This document shows, piece by piece, positions 18,768 to 27,550 of a stretch of DNA of 64,000 nt. Position 1 is the stretch's first letter. Each line of letters opens with the position of its first letter. Position numbers and translations under genes: made by a program. This DNA is from Paenibacillus sp. AN1007. GTDB taxonomy: Bacteria > Bacillota > Bacilli > Paenibacillales > Paenibacillaceae. The notes beneath the pieces were generated by a model that had not been told where the DNA came from, made no database searches, and saw only the letters and a list, made by a program, of their open reading frames with translations. The stretch lies in contig NZ_CP159992.1 in NCBI RefSeq assembly GCF_040702995.1, positions 3,559,501-3,623,500 of the forward strand. Direction: 5' to 3'.

Positions 18768-20834
18768 TTATTGAAGACTGCTCTTTACAAGTGCTGCAAA
18801 AGCTTCAGAACCTTCGGCGGTGAGATGCACCCCGTCTTTCTCAAAATATTCGTCATGACCTTCACTTGCCTGATTCCAGTCGATCAAGGAAACGTTACTG
18901 TAACTGGAGGCAGCATCGTTCAGTGCCTTGTTGACTACCCGTTCCCAAGGTCGCGGTACACGTACGGTGACCAGATATACCCGGGTTTTATCCTTCAATC
19001 CATCAAGTACAGCATTTAAATTTCTGGAATTAAACGAACCATTCGTTCCGAGCTCCAGCACTACTTGGCTGCCCATTCGGTGATTACGCTTCAGACCTTT
19101 CAGAACATCCCCGGCCTGCCACATCTGGCGGCCAACATGGCCATCGACATAGACCCGGGATATGTTCTGTTCCAAATAAGGTTTGGCGTCCAGTATAACC
19201 GAATCTCCGATAATCGTATATTCGACTTTTCCATCCTGTATGACAGGTACTGACGGCTCATCTTTTTTGCCTGAATCCGATGCATTACCTGCAGGATTAC
19301 CTTGCTTGGAACCGGAGGAATCTTGTGAATTCGAATCCGGTTTGTTCCCGGCTGAGCCATCCTGATCTCCGTTATCGCTGGGTGAATCACCTGGCTCAGG
19401 TGATTTCGAACCTGCTGCAGAACCAGTTTCCGGCTTGCTGCCTGCATCTGTTTTACCCTCAGACCCTGATTGGGCTTCTCCTTGGGTATCGTTATTCTTT
19501 TCTCCAGAATCTGAAGGTTTGGTTGTGATCGGCATCACATTCTGTCCCTGTTCCTCAGCCGTTTGATCTCCGTTTAATACGGTAGACATGGATACTGAAT
19601 GGGAATCTGAATTAGCTGCTGCAGGAAGCACCGTCTGTGACACGGTATAACACAACAACAGAACTGTCATTAACAGACCTGTTCGTTTCCACCAGACATG
19701 ACGGGGAATAAGGGAGGTCCGCCCTCTGCCCCATAACTTGGAAAAGGAATGACGGAATCCGTTATGCCGAATTGGATTTTCAATATATTTCAGCGACATG
19801 GAGGCAAGTACGATTGTCGCAATCACCTGCAGCAGCATGCGCACAGGATGTGCACCCCCGGTATCTACAGCTGGACTGGTCAGTACAATAACCGGATAAT
19901 GCCATAGATACAGCCCGTACGAACGTTCACCGATCCAGCGCAGAGGTTTTGCACCAATCATACGTGCCAGCATGGATGAAGGGTGAGCAAGTACAGCTAC
20001 GAGAACAGCAGCAGCTGCCGCCTGCAGCACCATCCCCCCCTGATACAGAAAGGAATCATACTCACTCGTGTTCAACATCATATAGATCAGCACTGCAAGA
20101 GCAGCAAGTCCAGTTCCATCCAGTACGAGCCGATTCAACCCGGACAGTGTGCTCGGCAGCTTACGGCTGGGCCAGACTACAGCTAATGCAGCACCCGCAA
20201 GCAGCGCGAATGCACGGGTGTCAGTTCCATAATATACTCGGCTTGGGTCCAGATCCGGATTATACATGATGGCCATTGCGCCAGCAGACAGTTCAGCCGC
20301 CACCACAATAAAGACGACCAGCCATCCTTTCCTCTTGAACAGCACAATGGCTGCAATCAGCAGCAGAGGCCAGACCAGATAAAACTGCTCCTCCACGGCC
20401 AGGGACCAGAAATGTCCAAAAGGAGATGGCGGACCGAAACTTTCAAAATAGGAAACATGGTGAAAGATATACCACCAATTGCTTATGTACGCAACACCGG
20501 ACACGATATCCCCTCGCAGTGAAGCAAGCCGGGAGGAGTCTGTGCACAGCAGCCAGAGCATGACTACCGATGTCATGGTCAGCATACCAGGCAGCAGGCG
20601 TCTAAACCGCCTTAACCAAAAATCACCTAGTGCGATGCGCCCGTGCTCACGCCACTGAGATAATAAAATATCCGTAATCAGATAGCCGGACAGAACAAAA
20701 AATATACCTACACCGAGCAGACCGCCCGGAATAAAATCCAAGTTCAGATGATAAGCGATTACGCCGATTACCGCGATGGCCCGCAAGCCATCCAGCCCGT
20801 TCATATGTCTCTTCGTATTCACTGATTGTGACAT
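18768..20834 (-). CDS. OatA-like membrane acyltransferase with SGNH domain
   Basis: The 688-residue protein has two parts. Residues 1 to about 415 form an acyltransferase-3 membrane domain with some 10-11 helices (MNGLDGLRAIAVIGVIAYHL at the start, with the conserved R and H; FWSLAVEEQFYLVWPLL near 140). A low-complexity S/G/D/N/K linker of about 100 residues follows. The C-terminal SGNH hydrolase-like domain has IIGDSVI (Ser), ELGTNGS, and DGVHLTAEG (Asp-His). This layout is that of peptidoglycan O-acetyltransferase OatA, which confers lysozyme resistance, and of relatives that acetylate other wall polymers. AAGGAGG 7 bases before the ATG at 20834 fixes the start. Confidence 0.88.
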   Translation of the reverse strand: MSQSVNTKRHMNGLDGLRAIAVIGVIAYHLNLDFIPGGLLGVGIFFVLSGYLITDILLSQWREHGRIALGDFWLRRFRRLLPGMLTMTSVVMLWLLCTDSSRLASLRGDIVSGVAYISNWWYIFHHVSYFESFGPPSPFGHFWSLAVEEQFYLVWPLLLIAAIVLFKRKGWLVVFIVVAAELSAGAMAIMYNPDLDPSRVYYGTDTRAFALLAGAALAVVWPSRKLPSTLSGLNRLVLDGTGLAALAVLIYMMLNTSEYDSFLYQGGMVLQAAAAAVLVAVLAHPSSMLARMIGAKPLRWIGERSYGLYLWHYPVIVLTSPAVDTGGAHPVRMLLQVIATIVLASMSLKYIENPIRHNGFRHSFSKLWGRGRTSLIPRHVWWKRTGLLMTVLLLCYTVSQTVLPAAANSDSHSVSMSTVLNGDQTAEEQGQNVMPITTKPSDSGEKNNDTQGEAQSGSEGKTDAGSKPETGSAAGSKSPEPGDSPSDNGDQDGSAGNKPDSNSQDSSGSKQGNPAGNASDSGKKDEPSVPVIQDGKVEYTIIGDSVILDAKPYLEQNISRVYVDGHVGRQMWQAGDVLKGLKRNHRMGSQVVLELGTNGSFNSRNLNAVLDGLKDKTRVYLVTVRVPRPWERVVNKALNDAASSYSNVSLIDWNQASEGHDEYFEKDGVHLTAEGSEAFAALVKSSLQ

Positions 20835-21397
20835 GTGCGCCCCTCCTTGCTGCTGCGAGTCCACATCCATGGAGATCGGGGCATCCTGAATCTTTCAATC
20901 GTTCTGGTTGTTATTGACATACGTGCTGCACCTTCCATCTTTCATTTACAACATAAAGAAGACGAACTGCCTATAGATTTAGTTGTATAGATTATGAATT
21001 AACTATATTTATTCGCGTAATCACGATAACATTTAGCATTATACCCCTAAGAGTATCTCTACAATTTACAAGAATAGTTACAGACCCGTTTAAGGGATGT
21101 AACCTTTCCTGCCAGCATAACCAGCTGTAAAATCATACTCTATATTCAATGTTTAATATAGTGCTTTGGCTCGGCTGGACAAAATTACCTGAGGCCTGAA
21201 GGAATACAATATTGCCTGCACTCCGGCTCTCTTGAATAACCCGTTAAATCGAAAAAAGCTGCCGACTTGCTCAGCAGCCACTATCCATTATAAACCGATC
21301 CGGAACCGGATTGAAAGTTTTGCTCATAATTGCTTCTTCCAGCCTAGGACTCTGGAGGTGGAACGGATGAACCATTTCTTGTAAACGATTTTCAACA
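20835..21397. other. 563-base intergenic region, mostly featureless
   Basis: It holds the promoter region of the acyltransferase gene and a likely terminator of the ABC operon (21252-21279). The rest is AT-rich with no supported gene. A GGAGGTGG followed by a 5-codon ATG-to-TAA frame (21370-21387, plus) was noticed but is too short to call. Confidence 0.4.
21252..21279 (-). terminator. Likely terminator of ABC transporter genes
   Basis: Read on the minus strand, GCTGC and GCAGC form a short stem around an 11-base loop, followed by TTTTTTC. It lies about 120 bases after the permease stop. Confidence 0.45.
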
Positions 21398-22114
21398 TCA
21401 GGGCATGGAATCCAGCTTCCGCCTGTGAATCATAAAAAGAAATCCACCTGCTGCAGCAGCACCATATACGATTGGTGGAATGGTTACCCATAGCTTATAA
21501 AGTGCAGTCTGTGAATCATAATTAACCAGTACATTTATCGTATCATTTAGAGGAGGCAGCAGTACGATCAATGATTTGAATCCCTCTGGCAAAACATGTT
21601 CTATACCTTGAACTGAAAGTGTAATAACAATGAGAACGCTGAGCATTAAAAAAGACATAACACGAGAACGAATAAACTTGGAACTAAACCAGCAGGTCAA
21701 AGCGACTGCGAGCCACGATGAAACCATATGATAGATCAGGGACATGCCTAACTCTTCCATACTCGGGTTTCGATCAAACTTCTGAAACAGGGCTGGATAA
21801 AGAACGGCATAAATCGCCATAGGAATCGTAAAAAGCCAGCCATACAGCAATTTTGAAAGATAAAGTTTGACTAGACTGCCGCTGTGCAGTACAGTCACCG
21901 CTTCCTGATTTGTCGTTTCAATATCAATCAACGTATAACAAATCACAGCAGCAATAATAAATATAAATGTTGTGGAAAATGCATAACTAGCCATGACCGG
22001 GTTAGGAACGACACTATACACGAATAGGATACCCATAAAGAAAACAAAAACAGGCGGACCATAGCGATAAGAGCGCATGAAACAGGTATGTACATAGGAT
22101 ATGATTGAGATCAT
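21398..22114 (-). CDS. ABC transporter membrane subunit, ABC-2 type
   Basis: The 238-residue protein has six predicted membrane helices and ends with a short basic tail (MIHRRKLDSMP). It overlaps the ATPase gene upstream by 4 bases (ATGA), so the two are co-translated and form one transporter. The family is not recognised; small ABC-2 pairs like this are often exporters or immunity pumps (inference). Its sequence looks more AT-rich than the flanking sugar operon. Confidence 0.75.
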   Translation of the reverse strand: MISIISYVHTCFMRSYRYGPPVFVFFMGILFVYSVVPNPVMASYAFSTTFIFIIAAVICYTLIDIETTNQEAVTVLHSGSLVKLYLSKLLYGWLFTIPMAIYAVLYPALFQKFDRNPSMEELGMSLIYHMVSSWLAVALTCWFSSKFIRSRVMSFLMLSVLIVITLSVQGIEHVLPEGFKSLIVLLPPLNDTINVLVNYDSQTALYKLWVTIPPIVYGAAAAGGFLFMIHRRKLDSMP

Positions 22115-22968
22115 AAGCTCAGTTCCAGTTCCTTTCTTGTTAAGCTGACAATCTCTCCGCCTTTATTGATAAATTCGGGTAAAAATCCACGATAATCTTC
22201 ATACATCAAGGTCAGGACCAGATGCCCGCTTTCACTGCTTTTATATGTAATGTCCGGGAAGAATTCAAGTAGGTGATCCATGATGTCCCGATCTATCATC
22301 CCTTCTAGTTCAAAATACACAGCCTTCTGTTCTGCAGAAATGCTTCTATTCTCCTCACTTAGTCTCCCTTGACGGATCCAATACGTGTTACTTTCCAATT
22401 GACCTGCTAATAAAGGATCATGAACAGCTGCCAAAATGGATGTCCCTTCATCTTTAATTTTCTTCAGAGAATGAACCAAATGCCCGGTGGATTCTTTATC
22501 CAAGCCCGAGAAAGGTTCGTCCAATACGAGAATATCCGGCGTCTTCATCATCGCCTGCATTAGATTTGTTTTTTGCAGCATTCCTTTTGAAAATTGACTC
22601 ATCTTTACATGCTCATTTTGTTCCAGATTAAAAAAAACATGCAGCTCCCTGATGCGATCTTTCAGCTCTCTTTTAGGAATGTCAGATATTCTTCCCATGT
22701 GAGTTAAATACTCCGTCGAAGTCATTCTTAGTTTTGATAATCGGTCAGGTGTATATCCAATCACGATATCGGAATGCTTAAGCAGTCTCTGTCCGGACGT
22801 TAATGGAATTAGTCCACTTACCATTCGGAGCATCGTACTTTTTCCGGATCCATTGCCTCCTCTTACAATATTACATTCCCCTTGACGAATCGTGAGCGAA
22901 ATATCTGTTAAAATCTCTCGACTACCATATTTCTTAGAAGCTTCTTTTAATGTTAGCAGCGCCTCCAT
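22111..22968 (-). CDS. ABC transporter ATP-binding protein
   Basis: The 285-residue ATPase has Walker A GGNGSGKST near residue 38, a Q-loop region around GYTPDRLSK, signature QFSKGMLQKTNLM near residue 124 in place of LSGGQ, Walker B DILVLDEPF with D-loop SGLDKES, and switch His in AAVHDP. A C-terminal extension of about 75 residues follows. The degenerate signature is typical of ABC-2 exporters of small peptides or drugs rather than importers. It is the first gene of a two-gene operon. Confidence 0.88.
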   Translation of the reverse strand: MEALLTLKEASKKYGSREILTDISLTIRQGECNIVRGGNGSGKSTMLRMVSGLIPLTSGQRLLKHSDIVIGYTPDRLSKLRMTSTEYLTHMGRISDIPKRELKDRIRELHVFFNLEQNEHVKMSQFSKGMLQKTNLMQAMMKTPDILVLDEPFSGLDKESTGHLVHSLKKIKDEGTSILAAVHDPLLAGQLESNTYWIRQGRLSEENRSISAEQKAVYFELEGMIDRDIMDHLLEFFPDITYKSSESGHLVLTLMYEDYRGFLPEFINKGGEIVSLTRKELELSL

Positions 22969-23083
22969 GTTTCTATTTCACCACCTTGCAAAAATGAATA
23001 CAAATATAGATTAACACAATAATACAAAATAAGTTATATAATGTATTTGATAGATTTAATCCTTCAGCCATTTCCTGCAAAGA

Positions 23084-23120
23084 AAAAGACGGGAGCATGA
23101 ACACATGCTGCCGCGTCTTG
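23084..23120 (-). terminator. Terminator downstream of nrdJ
   Basis: On the minus strand AAGACG and CATGCT-type arms fold as AAGACG-(CGGC)-AGCATG-TGTT-CATGCT-(CCCG)-TCTT, followed by TTTTCTTT. The internal CGGC/CCCG part is imperfect. It lies 90 bases after the nrdJ stop. Confidence 0.6.
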
Positions 23121-23146
23121 GTAAATGGTCATACTTTATTGTATTG

Positions 23147-23206
23147 TCGATGCGTTGTTCGATGTTTTGTCCGATGTTTTGTTCGATGCTTAATTTGATG
23201 TTAAAT
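23147..23206. repeat. Five tandem 12-bp repeats directly after nrdJ stop
   Basis: Five consecutive 12-base units share the core YSGATG or TTGATG: TCGATGCGTTGT, TCGATGTTTTGT, CCGATGTTTTGT, TCGATGCTTAAT and TTGATGTTAAAT. The array begins only 6 bases from the nrdJ stop and lies before its terminator, so it is transcribed as 3' untranslated RNA. Function unknown. Confidence 0.75.
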
Positions 23207-23211
23207 CAAGC

Positions 23212-26200
23212 TCAGTTACACCTGCTGTACCCGCAGGTACCGCAAGTTTTGCAGCCCTCAATATTGATCAGGGACGCCGACCCGCATGATGGACATAAGT
23301 CAATCGATTTGTTAAAAGTATGCTGCTCCTCACCCACCGTGTCGTTTGAATATGAACTTGGTGTCTTTGTGCTGTGCAGTACTTCCTTCATTTCGTCCTT
23401 TTTCTCGTGCGGCGTTTCGACTGCATCTTCCGTGCGCTGCGCCTCATTCGTCTGCACATGGCTTTCCAGCGCTTTGGCCACGGCATCTGCAATGGATTCC
23501 ACCCGATTCGCTCCGAAGCCAATCGCTCCTGAACCGCCGATGCCCTTTAGATGTTTGATCAACAGTTCCACCTTATGACCGTGATCTCCATATCTCAGGA
23601 ATAGAGAACATACCCGGCCCAACGCCTCAGCCATAGCAAACACGTCCGAGCCTGCCTTGCCCACGTTAAGGAAAATCTCACCTGGTGTTCCGTCCAGATC
23701 ATTAATCGTAATATAAGCCATACCAAATGGCGTATTGATCTTATACGTTGCTCCGCGCAGCACCTGCGGACGACGTTTGTACTGTTTGTCGACGACACCT
23801 GCAGCTTGCTCTGGCGAGACGGACGTCCTTGTACTCTGATCCATTGGCACCGAACGGGCTGCCGAGATAAGCTCAGCTGCCCGGTTTCTAAAGTCCTCTT
23901 TGTCCATCCCGATTTGGCTTGTTTTCTCATCTGTGTTCATGGAGTCTATTTTCTCGGCAGCCTCCGCGTTCTGGTCCACCGCCAAGGTTTCTTCTTTTTT
24001 GGACGTGGACAACACCTGCACATCCCTGCTGCCATCCCGGTAGATTGTTACCCCTTTACAGCCTAATTCAAAGGCCAGCTCATACAGCTTTGCGGTATCT
24101 TCTACCGTAAAATCAGCCGGACAATTCGCCGTTTTCGAGATCGAACTATCTACCCACTTCTGGATGGCGGCCTGAACGCGAATATGATTTTCAGCCGAGA
24201 GGTCCATCGCTGTGACATAATAATCTGGGAGAGGTTCACCGGGATGCTGCTCCAGCCAGTTCTGGGCAATCGGTACAAACTGCTCATCGTAACCGAGGCG
24301 GCTCTGACGGAAATATTTAAAGGCAAAATACGGCTCAATGCCGGTGGACGTGCCCACCATCGTTCCGGTGCTGCCCGTAGGTGCCTGAGTAATCAGCGTC
24401 ACGTTACGAATCCCTTTGTCACGGATCGCCTCTTCAACCTCAGGGTACACTGCGGTCATCTGTTTCATGAATCCGCTTTGCAAGTAAGGTTCAATCTCAA
24501 ACGCAGGAAACGCTCCTTTCTCTGCAGCCATCTCCGCCGAGGCCAGGTAAGCCTCTTTAGCCATGAATCCGTACAGTTTATCGAGAAAATCAAGCGACTC
24601 TGGGCTGCCATAACGGATACGAAGCTTAATCATCAGCTCCGCCAGTCCCATCGTGCCGAGGCCCACGCGGCGTTCACGCTGTTGATTTAACCGGTTTTCT
24701 TCAAAATGATACGGCGTCGCATCAATGACATTGTCCAGGAACCTGGCCGAGATGCGTATTGTTTCCGCCAGCTCATCCCACGCCACATCTCGATTCATTT
24801 CATCATAAAATTTGGACAGGTTGATCGCCGACAAGTTACATACTCCCCAACCTGGAAGGCCCTGTTCTCCACAGTTATGAGCCACAATTCCACCAGCAAG
24901 CAGGGAATGTGTAACTGGCTCTGTAATATCATATACCGTGACGTATTCTCCTTTTTCCAACGTTTTAACTCTCGACATAAACTTTTCCGGCTTATTTGAC
25001 GGTTTTGCAATTCGCTCCAGAGCCTGTTGTTTCCTCGCAGCATAGTTAAAACCTATTTTTTCTTTGAAGCAAAGAAGATTGTTACCCGAGATAATTAACT
25101 CACAGTCTCCTTTACTCCGGTAATTCCTACATTTCCCACCTTTTGTCGTGTAATCAAATAAAAATTGTGGAGATTCAGTTCGAGCATAAATAGAACTATT
25201 AATTCCATAATTCAATAGCAGCAGCTGAACACCCTGAAGCAGCTTTTTGGAAGTGGAAGTTAAGCTTACTGAATGATGCGCTTCATCTCTTTCATATACT
25301 GCAGCATCCGCGCTAAACAAAGCCTGTAAAAATGCTGTCACCGTTTTTTTCGAAGAAGTAAATATCAATTCGGGTACCTCTTTCTCCGGTCCTTCTGATA
25401 AAGTCACCCCGATATCTGCCAGTTGCGAAACCAAGTGTTTCCTCCGCCAGCAGACCTGCTTTGTTCCATTTGTTCTTTGACCAATCTCTGCCCTTATTCC
25501 TGAAATTTTCTCGCCGGCATCAACAAGATGTGCTATAACCTCTTCATCATCAGCTCCGAAAACCATACCTACTGTCCCACGGGCAGAAACCCATCCATTA
25601 CCGACGTACCATCCTAGAAATAATCCCCCTTCTGCTCCTAGTCGATCGTCCTCTGCAAATCTGCCTTCTCCTGACTGAATATACACATCGTCTTCGGAAT
25701 TGAGGTTTTTGGCTTGTTTCCATCCGGATTTGGTGTACAGCTGATGCTCGGGAGTCACACTGATTTCAATTCCATTTTGTAAATGTATGGTAAGGGTCTC
25801 TTTCTTTCCCGTTGGAAACACGACTGCTGGTGTCATATGCAATCCAGGTATTTCATATGAATGACCACCAACAACATCGGCCTGTTTAATAAGCCGATGA
25901 TCCGTCCCTACCAAAAAGGACTCTCCTGCTGTTCTTTTATACAGATCTTCAATGGTTATAAGCCCATATTGAGTCGTTATTCTTGTCTTAGGGTGGAAAC
26001 ACGGATTCGTACATATGATTGGATTGAAATACCAGCTGTTGGACATCTGGTTGTAGTATTCCATGAATACTACGCCAGGCTCCGCTGATTTCCACGCCGA
26101 TTCAATAATGGTATGCCATATTTTGCGTGCTTTCACTGTACGGTATGGGACGATCTCATGGCCTGTTTCCTTCCATTTAGACAGATCGCCATCCCACACC

Positions 26201-27162
26201 GTGTCATAATCCGGATCACGGGTATCGGGAAAAACTAGCTCCCAATCATCGTCCTGCTTCACGGCTTCCATAAATGCATTGCTCACGCAGACGGACAGGT
26301 TGGCATTGGTCACCTGCCCCATCGTTTGTTTAACTGTAATAAAATCAAGCACATCCGGGTGCCAGTCATTCATCATCAGCATGAGCGCACCGCGGCGACT
26401 GCCGCCCTGTTCAATTAGCCCTGTCGTATAGCTGAACAATCCACCCCAGGATACAGATCCGCTGGACGAGCCATTAACCCCTTTCACCACAGCCCGCCGA
26501 GGACGAAGTGAAGACAGATTAATACCTACACCTCCGCCGCGCGCCATAATCTCGGTCATTTCGGTTAATGTCTTCATAATGCCGCTGCGGCTGTCCTGTG
26601 GAGAAGGAATGACATAACAGTTAAAGAGCGTCAGCTCATCACTGGCCCCTGCACCAGCAGCAATACGGCCACCAGGAACCAGTTTCCAATCGTCCAGCAC
26701 CGCACGAAACTTCATCTCCCAATATGTCCGCTTCTCAGGGGTTGATTCAACGGAAGCGATAGCTTTCGCCAATCGATCCCACATTTCTTCCGGTGTCTTC
26801 TCTATAGTAAGTGTCAGTTTCTCGACATCCGTTTCTACAATTACATCGCTTCGTGTCCGTACTTTGACATGCGGCCCCTGTCGTTCCACAATCTCCCCGA
26901 CTTCCTTCATTGGAAACTTGGGATCATCCTTCGTTAAAACAAGCACAACATCCCCGACTTTTGCATGATGCGGATCAGCGTCTTTCCATGCGTAACGATC
27001 CAGAAATATCTTTTCGCTGAGTCCTTCCAGCTTGTGCAGCGGCTTCATGTTGTTTGTAACAGCATGCGGCTTATTCTCCTGATTATCTTCTGGATGAACC
27101 ATTTGTGTGTTGGATGTCATGGTTACACGCAGCCTCCCCGGAATAAATATTTCCACTGACAA
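23212..27162 (-). CDS. nrdJ: Vitamin B12-dependent ribonucleotide reductase containing an intein
   Basis: The precursor is 1316 residues; about 940 remain after protein splicing. NrdJ reduces ribonucleotides to deoxyribonucleotides with adenosylcobalamin as radical source, without oxygen. Visible are the redox cysteine in LFNCYVIP (C182), ARGGGVGINLSSLRP, the active-site N-P-C-G-E split by the intein (N386, P387, then C764-G-E), the LITQAPTGSTGTM segment, a TSCPD domain (RRPQVLRGATYKINTPFG) and a C-terminal zinc-ribbon-like tail with CPSCG and CKTCGTCG, which should recycle the active-site disulfide. A TTG at 27162 has AGGAG 7 bases before it; ATG at 27120 with GGGGAGG 12 bases before it is the alternative. 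NrdR-like boxes flank the promoter. Confidence 0.95.
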   Translation of the reverse strand: MSVEIFIPGRLRVTMTSNTQMVHPEDNQENKPHAVTNNMKPLHKLEGLSEKIFLDRYAWKDADPHHAKVGDVVLVLTKDDPKFPMKEVGEIVERQGPHVKVRTRSDVIVETDVEKLTLTIEKTPEEMWDRLAKAIASVESTPEKRTYWEMKFRAVLDDWKLVPGGRIAAGAGASDELTLFNCYVIPSPQDSRSGIMKTLTEMTEIMARGGGVGINLSSLRPRRAVVKGVNGSSSGSVSWGGLFSYTTGLIEQGGSRRGALMLMMNDWHPDVLDFITVKQTMGQVTNANLSVCVSNAFMEAVKQDDDWELVFPDTRDPDYDTVWDGDLSKWKETGHEIVPYRTVKARKIWHTIIESAWKSAEPGVVFMEYYNQMSNSWYFNPIICTNPCFHPKTRITTQYGLITIEDLYKRTAGESFLVGTDHRLIKQADVVGGHSYEIPGLHMTPAVVFPTGKKETLTIHLQNGIEISVTPEHQLYTKSGWKQAKNLNSEDDVYIQSGEGRFAEDDRLGAEGGLFLGWYVGNGWVSARGTVGMVFGADDEEVIAHLVDAGEKISGIRAEIGQRTNGTKQVCWRRKHLVSQLADIGVTLSEGPEKEVPELIFTSSKKTVTAFLQALFSADAAVYERDEAHHSVSLTSTSKKLLQGVQLLLLNYGINSSIYARTESPQFLFDYTTKGGKCRNYRSKGDCELIISGNNLLCFKEKIGFNYAARKQQALERIAKPSNKPEKFMSRVKTLEKGEYVTVYDITEPVTHSLLAGGIVAHNCGEQGLPGWGVCNLSAINLSKFYDEMNRDVAWDELAETIRISARFLDNVIDATPYHFEENRLNQQRERRVGLGTMGLAELMIKLRIRYGSPESLDFLDKLYGFMAKEAYLASAEMAAEKGAFPAFEIEPYLQSGFMKQMTAVYPEVEEAIRDKGIRNVTLITQAPTGSTGTMVGTSTGIEPYFAFKYFRQSRLGYDEQFVPIAQNWLEQHPGEPLPDYYVTAMDLSAENHIRVQAAIQKWVDSSISKTANCPADFTVEDTAKLYELAFELGCKGVTIYRDGSRDVQVLSTSKKEETLAVDQNAEAAEKIDSMNTDEKTSQIGMDKEDFRNRAAELISAARSVPMDQSTRTSVSPEQAAGVVDKQYKRRPQVLRGATYKINTPFGMAYITINDLDGTPGEIFLNVGKAGSDVFAMAEALGRVCSLFLRYGDHGHKVELLIKHLKGIGGSGAIGFGANRVESIADAVAKALESHVQTNEAQRTEDAVETPHEKKDEMKEVLHSTKTPSSYSNDTVGEEQHTFNKSIDLCPSCGSASLINIEGCKTCGTCGYSRCN
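24874..26001 (-). mobile_element. Intein in nrdJ with degenerate LAGLIDADG endonuclease
   Basis: Residues 388-763 of the NrdJ precursor (376 aa) form an intein. Block A is CFHPKTRITTQYG with Cys1; block B is ISVTPEHQLYT with the TxxH histidine; block F/G is YDITEPVTHSLLAGGIVAHN ending in His-Asn; the +1 residue is Cys764. Between them lies a dodecapeptide endonuclease with motifs GLFLGWYVGNGW (residues 513-524) and FLQALFSADAAV. In the first motif the usual catalytic Asp is Asn, so DNA cleavage may be lost, while all splicing residues are present. Insertion falls between P and C of the NPCGE active site. Base composition looks more AT-rich than the exteins by eye. Confidence 0.93.
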
Positions 27163-27550
27163 CGTTCTTCTCCTGCGAATAAAATATGAAAAATCACTAC
27201 ATATAGTGATATAAACCTATTATAGTGCACCATATATTGATTTTCCATCGAATTTCCATTATAAACTCTTTTGATCATGGTGCTGTACTCAACTAATTTC
27301 TCTAAATCCTCACGTTATCTCTTACGAATGTTGTGCAATTTACAGGACGATCTGATCCGTCTGATCGATAACATTCTCCGCAGCAAACGGAATTCCAATA
27401 TGAGTTATGAACTGCCTCTCCTTCGTCCATACTATTACCTACGAATAAAACGTCATCTATATTTTGAATGAGCTTTTCACACGAGCTGCTTCGACGGCTT
27501 ATGTCAAAGTGAAGTTCAACATCCATAGAATGGCAGGGGAGGTCCGCATC
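27163..27550. other. Divergent intergenic region nrdJ / yqhH
   Basis: This 388-base gap holds the nrdJ promoter with its NrdR-like boxes (27195-27247) and the yqhH leader. Open frames across 27271-27550 lack good ribosome sites and are not called. Confidence 0.45.
27195..27247 (-). promoter_or_regulatory. nrdJ promoter with tandem NrdR-box-like sites
   Basis: On the minus strand, TGGAAA (27242-27247) and TATAAT (27219-27224) are spaced by 17 bases. Box 1, CACTACATATAGTG (27195-27208), matches the NrdR consensus CACTATATATAGTG at 13 of 14 positions; box 2, CACCATATATTGAT (27228-27241), at about 10. Their centres are 33 bases apart, about three helical turns as is usual for NrdR box pairs, and they flank the -10, so NrdR should repress. 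Confidence 0.75.

Noticed and set aside
27271..27471. Open frame in front of yqhH
   Set aside because: No ribosome site, no recognisable product, and it ends where the yqhH leader begins.
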